The translations under genes were made by a program, and so were the position numbers. The notes beneath the pieces were generated by a model. It ran no database searches and had not been told where the DNA came from. It saw only the letters and a program-made list of their open reading frames with translations. A stretch of 20,565 nt of DNA from a virus, in IMG/VR virus record IMGVR_UViG_3300009183_000438, positions 1 through 20,565 of that record, one strand, 5' to 3'. Position 1 is the stretch's first letter, and each line of letters opens with the position of its first letter. Shown here in pieces: positions 15,513-20,565 of this stretch.

Positions 15513-16299
15513 TCCTGCTTCTGATAGAGATATCAGAGCAAAGATTAGTGTAGCTAAATCGACGTTGGGGTTGAGAGACCTTAACGTTACTGCTGCGCTT
15601 GCTGGTCATAAAGCATTTATCGCAGCTGCTGCTAAGAATCCAAATGCTTCTTATTCACAAGTGTTAAATAAAGTTGCACCAAATGCACGCCAGCAGTATT
15701 CTGCTCTTGGCTCTGCTGTTCCAACAGATATTTTAAACGCTGGTGTGCCTATGTCGCAATTTAGAGCCACGCTGCAGAAGTTAAAACAATCAAAGCGTCC
15801 GATGAATAATAGTTATGAAATTACTGATACAGAACAAGAAACAGAATCACTCACAGAAGTATTTAAAGACGAACAAAATCCACCAGCAATGATGGTGCTG
15901 CGTCGTCAGGCTATTCGTATTTTCCCTGATGGTCGCCGTGTTGCTCTGTATACTAATAAGCAACTTGGTTTAACCTTTACTATTCCATACACACCTAATG
16001 GCACTTCAGCCAAAACAGTAGTTCCTGGTATGCAAAAGGAAGACGTTGAGATTGTTCTAGAAAACATTGATCAACTCAAGCAAATTGCTAATTCTAAAAC
16101 GCATTCCAAAGTAAAGTTTAAGAATGGATCTTCAATGGAGGTTAATCCCTTTACAGCTTCTGCTATTCATCAATTGCACAATGCATTAAATGATGAGAAT
16201 AAAGCAAAAGTTGCAAGAATGGTTGCTCATAGTCCAAAACAGTTTAAAAAAGTTGCTGACTTTGCACTCAAGCAAAAAAACATTCAAGATCAACGATAA
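15415..16299 (+). CDS. Conserved phage protein, probable prohead-associated
   Basis: A 294-residue protein of no clear function. It lies between gp67 and the basic gp68-like gene, inside the head-core operon. Two parts can be seen. Residues about 38-130 are Ala/Lys-rich and helical (DIRAKISVAKSTLGLRDLN, then SQFRATLQKLKQSKR). From about 150 on, after an acidic linker, there is a block MMVLRRQAIRIFPDGRRVAL and FTIPYTPNG of a kind found in other T4-like phages. The start is uncertain: ATG codons at 15415, 15463 and 15487 all lie within gene 67 in the +1 frame, and none has a strong ribosome site. Overlap of 26-98 nt implies coupled translation. The first 25 residues would be Thr/Lys-rich, the mirror of gp67's acidic tail. 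Confidence 0.65.
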   Translation: MKLKQLKSNLTEATPTMTPATKSPMTKKPQQNNPASDRDIRAKISVAKSTLGLRDLNVTAALAGHKAFIAAAAKNPNASYSQVLNKVAPNARQQYSALGSAVPTDILNAGVPMSQFRATLQKLKQSKRPMNNSYEITDTEQETESLTEVFKDEQNPPAMMVLRRQAIRIFPDGRRVALYTNKQLGLTFTIPYTPNGTSAKTVVPGMQKEDVEIVLENIDQLKQIANSKTHSKVKFKNGSSMEVNPFTASAIHQLHNALNDENKAKVARMVAHSPKQFKKVADFALKQKNIQDQR

Positions 16300-16599
16300 A
16301 TGAGCATTGTTTCACAAATCGTAAGAGAAATTATTTTAGAAGCAAACGTCCAGAAAATGGGACGTAAGAAACTTATCAAAGCACGAGTGCGTGGTGGTAA
16401 GGTTCAACGTCGCAAAGTTGTTTCTGCAGTAAAAGGCTATACGATTCGTGGTGGCAAACTAACGCGCATGACAGCAGCTGAAAGACTGCGTCGTCGTATT
16501 AGCCAACGTAAAGGTAAAATGAAGCGCAGAGCAAAGATGGCTCGTGCGTTGATTAAAAGAAAGCGTTCATTAAGAAAACGCTCAACACTGGGGATATAA
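16300..16599 (+). CDS. Highly basic small protein, gp68-like by position
   Basis: A 99-residue protein with 35 Lys/Arg and only three Glu. A short hydrophobic N-terminal helix (SIVSQIVREIILEA, 2-15) is followed by a nearly continuous basic tail with clusters such as RLRRRISQRKGKMKRRAK. It abuts the upstream stop (TAA then ATG) and ends 2 nt before gene 21. T4 has prohead core protein gp68 at exactly this place, between 67 and 21, so a core role is likely. Sequence likeness to T4 gp68 cannot be judged here. The charge suggests pairing with the acidic tails of gp67 or gp22, or with DNA. It could also be an internal head protein. Confidence 0.6.
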   Translation: MSIVSQIVREIILEANVQKMGRKKLIKARVRGGKVQRRKVVSAVKGYTIRGGKLTRMTAAERLRRRISQRKGKMKRRAKMARALIKRKRSLRKRSTLGI

Positions 16600-16601
16600 A
16601 G

Positions 16602-17246
16602 ATGAAGTTAATCACCGAAACAATTGAAACAGTAAAGATGTTCACCGAAGAAAAAAACGGTGTAAAGACTCTTTACATTCATGGACCATTCCTAGTCGCG
16701 GAAGTTAAGAACCGCAACAATCGTATGTACGGAACGTCTACTCTTGCAAAAGAAGTAGATCGTTACAACGAGGAGTATGTAACTAAGAACAGAGCATTCG
16801 GTGAACTGGGTCATCCAGATTCTCCATCAATTAATCTAGACCGAGTTTCCCATCTGATCACCTCACTAAAGCAAGAAGGTAATCAGTGGATCGGTAAAGC
16901 AAAAATTCTTGAAACACCTATGGGTAAAATTGCCAAGAGCCTTATGGAAGGTGGCGCAACTCTAGGTGTATCATCACGTGGCATGGGTTCACTTAAAGAA
17001 GTGAATGGTGTTAACATGGTTCAAGATGACTATTATCTGGCCACAGCGGCTGATATTGTAGCGGATCCATCCGCACCAGGTGCTTTCGTTCAAGGTATTA
17101 TGGAAGGCAAAGAGTGGGTTTGGGATAATGGCAAGGTGAAAGAAATCAACATCAATGCTTATTATGAACAAATCAAAGGCGCAAAGCAAAAACAGATTGA
17201 CGAAGTTTCATTAAAAATCTTTGAAAACTTCTTGTCAAAACTTTAA
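16602..17246 (+). CDS. 21: Prohead core protease gp21
   Basis: A 214-residue homologue of the T4 prohead protease (212 aa), a serine protease with herpesvirus-assemblin-like fold. It sits in the core, removes scaffold and trims the shell and portal-linked proteins before DNA packaging. The conserved NRNNRMY (37-43), FGELGHPDSPSINLDRVSH (66-84) with His71 as the likely catalytic histidine, and LGVSSRGMGSL (121-131) with Ser124 or Ser125 as nucleophile are all present. The PSAPGAFVQGIMEG stretch closes the domain. Known family specificity is for cleavage after Glu in (L/I)-x-E. It starts 2 nt after the basic gene. Confidence 0.93.
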   Translation: MKLITETIETVKMFTEEKNGVKTLYIHGPFLVAEVKNRNNRMYGTSTLAKEVDRYNEEYVTKNRAFGELGHPDSPSINLDRVSHLITSLKQEGNQWIGKAKILETPMGKIAKSLMEGGATLGVSSRGMGSLKEVNGVNMVQDDYYLATAADIVADPSAPGAFVQGIMEGKEWVWDNGKVKEININAYYEQIKGAKQKQIDEVSLKIFENFLSKL

Positions 17247-17250
17247 TTTT

Positions 17251-17258
17251 TATAAATA
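17251..17258 (+). promoter_or_regulatory. Late promoter box (TATAAATA) before gene 22
   Basis: A perfect T4-type late box TATAAATA, preceded by a T-rich stretch, in the 39-nt gap between genes 21 and 22. It lies 27 nt before the gene 22 ATG, with a CAGGAG ribosome site between. It is the best match in the window. Confidence 0.75.
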
Positions 17259-17285
17259 TATTTACTTCTTCAGGAGTTAAAACAA

Positions 17286-18857
17286 ATGGCAAAGACATTA
17301 TCAGAATCCGCTGCTGAAATTCTAAAGGCATCAATGAATGCAGGCAAGGAACAAATGAACGTACTACCAGATGAGGTTAATGACCTTGGCGGTGCAACAC
17401 ACGACAATCCAGGCGGCACAGTTAATGAGCCACCTACGGCTGAGGCTCCAAAGCCAGGTCAATCAAACACAGAGAGTCCAGAAAAGAAAATTGGCTCTGT
17501 TAAGTCACAAGGTCTTGCTAAACCAGCAGCCATGGACGCTACTCTAAACCCAAGCCTCGGTGAAGAAGTTGCACCGATGTATAATGTTAAAGATCCCGAT
17601 GGAAGAATTGTTGGTGTGCATTCATCTACTAGAGGTTTCATACCCTCTAGACCAGAGTTAGGATTAAAACCAGGAAAAACTATTCCAGACGGTCATACAA
17701 TAGATAAATCATCACCAGTAAGATCATCACCAGTAAGATCATCACGAGTAAGAGAAGAAGTCGAACAGGTGGATGAAGCTAAAATCGCATTGCCTGCTGG
17801 CGTTAGAGTTGAAGAAGAAGAGACGCCAGACGACGATTATGCCTCAAAACAACATACTGTGTACCATAGAAACAGACCAATTGGCTCAATTTCAGATACT
17901 CCTGGTGAGGGGCATATTGCAGTTCATCATGATCCTGAGGGGGACGACAAAATTACTGTTCATCCAACTCATGCTTCTGCGTTGAAAGCAATTCTTACAA
18001 CTCATAAACTTACTACTAAACCTACTAAACTTACTACTGAAGAAGTCGACGATCTTTCCGAAGAAGACATTCTTGAAGCTAAGAAAGAAATGATGAAGGA
18101 AATGGTTCGTAAGCACAAGGGCACGATGAAGGAAGATGTTGATGCGCTATTCAATGGCGAATCACTATCAGAAGACTTCCGTGTCAAGGCTACGTTGATC
18201 TTCGAATCAGCCGTAACATCTCGCGTAGAATCAATTCTAGAAGGTGTTCTAGCTGATAACGACGAACTTCTATCAGAAGCCGTTTCTGAAATTAAGACAG
18301 AAATGTCAGAGCAAGTCGATGCATATCTCAACTATGTTGTTGAAGAATGGATGACAGAAAACGCTATTGCAATTGAATCAGGTCTCCGTGCAGAATTGAC
18401 GGAAGACTTCATCAATGGTCTAAAGAATCTATTTGTTGAGCATTATGTTGAGATTCCAGACGAGAAACTCGACGTTGCTGAAGAACTAGCAGCACGTGTT
18501 GTTGAACTAGAAGAAGCCGCTGAAGCTGCAGCCGCAGAAACAGCTGCTCTATCAGAAGAACTAAATGCTGTTAAGAAAGACGAAGCAATTCGCAAGGTCT
18601 GTGAAGGTCTAACCGAAGTACAGATCGGCAAAATGAAATCGCTCGCAGAGAGCGTGGAGTTCACCACAGAGGGTGATTTTGATCATAAGCTCGCAGTAAT
18701 TCGCGAGAACTACTTCCCATCGAAAGTACAAGTGAAAAGTGAGGTAAAGGCAATTCAAGAAGCTGCAGCAGATGAAGCGCCTGAAGAAGTAGTACAAGCA
18801 TCTGGTATTATGGCACATTATGTAAATTCTCTAACAAAAACGGCTCCAAAAGCCTAA
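17286..18857 (+). CDS. 22: Prohead scaffold core protein gp22 (extended)
   Basis: A 523-residue version of the major scaffold, nearly twice T4 gp22 (269 aa). The C-terminal half is typical: EAKKEMMKEMVRKHKG (264-279), then long acidic helices with DALFNGESLSEDFRVKATLIFE, a Glu/Ala coiled coil (LEEAAEAAAAETAALSEEL) and FDHKLAVIRENYFPS. The added N-terminal part (about 1-255) includes a Pro/Gly-rich linker, a patch MYNVKDPDGRIVGVH (98-112), a three-fold SSPVR-type repeat (142-156) and a His-rich patch (189-240). Many L-x-E sites suit digestion by gp21, whose gene is next upstream. It forms the inner core on which gp23 assembles and is degraded afterwards. Confidence 0.85.
   Translation: MAKTLSESAAEILKASMNAGKEQMNVLPDEVNDLGGATHDNPGGTVNEPPTAEAPKPGQSNTESPEKKIGSVKSQGLAKPAAMDATLNPSLGEEVAPMYNVKDPDGRIVGVHSSTRGFIPSRPELGLKPGKTIPDGHTIDKSSPVRSSPVRSSRVREEVEQVDEAKIALPAGVRVEEEETPDDDYASKQHTVYHRNRPIGSISDTPGEGHIAVHHDPEGDDKITVHPTHASALKAILTTHKLTTKPTKLTTEEVDDLSEEDILEAKKEMMKEMVRKHKGTMKEDVDALFNGESLSEDFRVKATLIFESAVTSRVESILEGVLADNDELLSEAVSEIKTEMSEQVDAYLNYVVEEWMTENAIAIESGLRAELTEDFINGLKNLFVEHYVEIPDEKLDVAEELAARVVELEEAAEAAAAETAALSEELNAVKKDEAIRKVCEGLTEVQIGKMKSLAESVEFTTEGDFDHKLAVIRENYFPSKVQVKSEVKAIQEAAADEAPEEVVQASGIMAHYVNSLTKTAPKA
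17708..17752 (+). repeat. 15-bp tandem repeat, 3 copies, in gene 22
   Basis: Three head-to-tail copies of ATCATCACCAGTAAG, the third with one change (C to G at its ninth base). In frame they give SSPVR, SSPVR, SSRVR (residues 142-156 of gp22). The unit is a whole number of codons, so copy number can change without a frameshift. Confidence 0.9.
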
Positions 18858-18877
18858 TTTAACTGAAGGACACTATC

Positions 18878-20215
18878 ATGTATATTAACGAAACACATGC
18901 AAAGAAGTGGGCTCCAGTTCTTGATCACCCAGAACTCCCAAAGATCACCGATCAATACAAGCGTGCAGTTACTGCACTTGTTCTGGAAAATCAAGAGCGT
19001 GCCCTTATGGAAGACGCTCGTGGAATGCAAAACCTATGGGAAACAGGCAATGCTCCTGCTACCTCAATGGGTTCAGGCATCGGCGGACTATCAGCTGCAA
19101 CTGGTGCAGCAGTAGCTGGCTTCGACCCAATCCTAATCGGACTGGTTCGTCGTGCTCTACCAAACCTAATGGCTTATGACATCTGCGGCGTTCAGCCAAT
19201 GACTGGCCCAACTGGTTTGATTTTCGCAATGCGCTCCGTTTACTCATCCAATACCGCACTTGGCGGTGAGGCTCTGTATGTCGAAGCCAACACAGCTCAC
19301 TCGGGTAATGCTGGTGCCGCAGGACTCGCAACGTTGAACATGACAAACATTGCTAACGTTATACTTGCTAACACAGGTACGGGTATGTCAACGGCTGGCG
19401 GCGAAGAACTAGGTCTCGGTGTTGCATTTGGCAATATGGGCTTTGAGATCGATCGTGTTGCTGTAACGGCAAAGACACGCGGTCTACAGGCTTCATACAC
19501 GCTAGAACTTGCACAAGATCTTAAGGCAATTCACGGTCTAGACGCAGAAGCTGAGTTGACAAATATTCTGTCAACTGAAATTCTTGCTGAAATCAACCGC
19601 GAAGTTGTTCGTACGGTCTATGCTACTGCTAACGTCGGTATCACTGCTCTATCAAATCCTGTATTCAACCTAAATGCTTCAACCGATACAAGCGGTCGCT
19701 GGCAGGTAGAAAAGTACAAGAGCCTACTGTTCGCAGTAGAGCGTGCAGCTAATAAGATCGCCAAGGACACTCGTCGCGGCAAGGGTAATCTGCTAATCGT
19801 CTCAACAGACGTGGCATCTGCTCTAGCAATGACTGGTCTACTTGACTATAACTCAGCACTAGCTGGTCAAACAAACCTAACTGTTGACGATACGGGTAAC
19901 AGCTTCGCTGGTACACTATTCGGACGCATCAAGGTCTATGTTGATCCATATTCTGTAACAGGTTCGGACTATGTTGTTGTCGGCTATAAGGGTGCAAATC
20001 CTTATGATGCTGGTCTCTTCTACTGTCCTTATGTTCCTCTACAGATGGTTCGTGCAATCGATCCAGCTTCCTACCAGCCAAAGATTGGCTTCAAGACCCG
20101 TTACGGTCTAGTTGCAAATCCTTTCGCAACAGGCAGCGCGGTTGGTACTGGCGCACTAGTCGATGGTGGCAACGTATACTACCGCAAGTTCGCAGTGTTG
20201 AACATTGCTCAGTAA
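18878..20215 (+). CDS. 23: Major capsid protein gp23
   Basis: A 445-residue HK97-fold shell protein, the most abundant late product. The core block LVRRALPNLMAYDICGVQPM (89-108) followed by TGPTGLIFAMRSVY is the classic gp23 signature used in environmental surveys. The N-terminus (KKWAPVLDHPELPKI, then ALVLENQER) is the scaffold-binding delta segment. gp21 would cut after Glu in L-x-E: NLWE|TGNAP (after Glu55) is the best-placed site, with ALME|D (Glu45) as alternative; the T4 cut is after residue 65. It is shorter than T4 gp23 (521 aa), mainly in the insertion domain. A GAAGGA ribosome site precedes the ATG. The codons look more GC-rich than those in the modification cassette, fitting high expression. 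A hairpin terminator follows. Confidence 0.95.
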   Translation: MYINETHAKKWAPVLDHPELPKITDQYKRAVTALVLENQERALMEDARGMQNLWETGNAPATSMGSGIGGLSAATGAAVAGFDPILIGLVRRALPNLMAYDICGVQPMTGPTGLIFAMRSVYSSNTALGGEALYVEANTAHSGNAGAAGLATLNMTNIANVILANTGTGMSTAGGEELGLGVAFGNMGFEIDRVAVTAKTRGLQASYTLELAQDLKAIHGLDAEAELTNILSTEILAEINREVVRTVYATANVGITALSNPVFNLNASTDTSGRWQVEKYKSLLFAVERAANKIAKDTRRGKGNLLIVSTDVASALAMTGLLDYNSALAGQTNLTVDDTGNSFAGTLFGRIKVYVDPYSVTGSDYVVVGYKGANPYDAGLFYCPYVPLQMVRAIDPASYQPKIGFKTRYGLVANPFATGSAVGTGALVDGGNVYYRKFAVLNIAQ

Positions 20216-20236
20216 TATATCTGTTGTATAAGAAGA

Positions 20237-20286
20237 TTGCCGTAAGGCAACCACTTGAGGGGGACTTGAAAAAGTCCCCCTTTTTT
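20237..20286 (+). terminator. Intrinsic terminator after gene 23
   Basis: The main hairpin has arms GGGGGACTT (20259-20267) and AAGTCCCCC (20272-20280) around a GAAA tetraloop, followed by six T (20281-20286). A small extra stem, TTGCC/GGCAA around GTAA (20237-20250), stands just before it. Both loops are of the stable GNRA type. This should end the abundant gene 23 transcript and protect its 3' end. Confidence 0.92.
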
Positions 20287-20293
20287 ATTGTCT

Positions 20294-20301
20294 ACTAAAT
20301 A
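20294..20301 (+). promoter_or_regulatory. Late promoter box (ACTAAATA) after gene 23 terminator
   Basis: ACTAAATA lies just downstream of the terminator T run and 23 nt before the ATG of the last gene. Promoter after terminator is the expected order for a new transcription unit. Confidence 0.65.
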
Positions 20302-20324
20302 GGTGTATCAGGCGAGGAATTTAA

Positions 20325-20565
20325 ATGACAGTTCTACAGCGCACACCAACTAATACCGACCTATTACAAACTACCAAGTATCGTGTCACCTTTGACAGAT
20401 TACCAGGTGCAACTTATTTCTGTCAAGCAGCAAATGTTCCTGGAGTTTCTTTGACTGAAGTTCCATTTCCTACGCCATTTATAGATCTATTTGTTCCAGG
20501 CGAAAAGATGATCTATGATACGTTCAATATCACATTTCTAATTGATGAAGATATGCGCGCATGGA
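20325..20565 (+). CDS. Tail-tube-like virion protein (3' end missing)
   Basis: The first 80 codons of a gene that runs off the right edge. GCGAGGAA gives a ribosome site before ATG 20325. The translation shows a segment like TKYRVTFDRLPGATYFCQAA, then NVPGVSLTEVPFPTP, VPGEKMIYDTFNITF and LIDEDMRAW. This layout (strand, PG turn, PxP, PG-x-x-xxYD, FxIDED) is that of gp19/tail-tube-fold proteins and is echoed in gp19 of this window (PGSTVG, WSVTIINDEDF). It could be a tube-like baseplate or tail initiator protein. In T4 gene 24 (vertex protein) follows 23, and this is clearly not gp24. Confidence 0.6.
   Translation, partial: MTVLQRTPTNTDLLQTTKYRVTFDRLPGATYFCQAANVPGVSLTEVPFPTPFIDLFVPGEKMIYDTFNITFLIDEDMRAW

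Noticed and set aside
18002-18331. Minus-strand 109-residue Ser-rich ORF inside gene 22
   Set aside because: The Ser/Thr-rich product results from reading acidic GAA/GAT codons backwards.

Overview
The window is part of the genome of a tailed, contractile-tail phage of the T4 type (myovirus). The clearest sign is gene order. From about 6.5 kb on, the plus strand carries homologues of T4 genes 13, 14, 15, 16, 17, 18, 19, 20, 67, a gene in the place of 68, then 21, 22 and 23, which is the T4 late virion order. Several proteins are shorter than in T4 (gp13, gp17, gp18, gp23), as in the marine/cyanophage-like and 'far' T4 relatives. The host cannot be named from this sequence. Every gene lies on the plus strand, packing is tight (1-20 nt gaps or overlaps), and I saw no tRNA, insertion sequence, CRISPR array or integrase. 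No gene-free stretch exceeds about 110 bases.

Region 1 (1-2807) is the 3' part of a large fibre gene whose start lies outside the window. The product has a collagen-like Gly-X-Y stalk, long Ala/Asn-rich seven-residue repeats, two copies of a small beta-type module, a conserved fibre domain and a C-terminal tip domain. Region 2 (2812-6532) is a compact five-gene cassette directly behind the fibre gene: a PAPS-type sulfotransferase, a GT4 glycosyltransferase, a second glycosyltransferase-like protein, a 2-oxoglutarate/Fe(II) oxygenase-like protein (DUF6445-like) and a GT-A glycosyltransferase. It occupies the place where T4 has fibre/whisker genes (12, wac) just before gene 13. The most interesting idea here is that these enzymes hydroxylate, glycosylate and sulfate the fibre (or a host surface glycan). 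That is inference.

Region 3 (6563-11230) holds neck, tail-completion and DNA-packaging genes (13, 14, 15, 16, 17). Region 4 (11293-13600) holds tail sheath and tail tube and ends in a strong hairpin terminator. Region 5 (13653-20215) holds portal, prohead core, protease, scaffold and major capsid protein and ends in a second hairpin terminator. The last 240 bases begin another tail-tube-like virion protein that runs off the edge.

Late transcription is probably driven by T4-like late promoter boxes: one perfect TATAAATA before gene 22, the variant ACTAAATA before genes 13, 18, 67 and the last gene, and AATAAATA before gene 19. Head assembly follows the T4 scheme: portal plus core proteins (gp67, gp68-like, gp22) nucleate the prohead, gp23 forms the shell, gp21 cleaves scaffold and shell, gp16/gp17 pump DNA through gp20, and the neck proteins join the sheath/tube tail.
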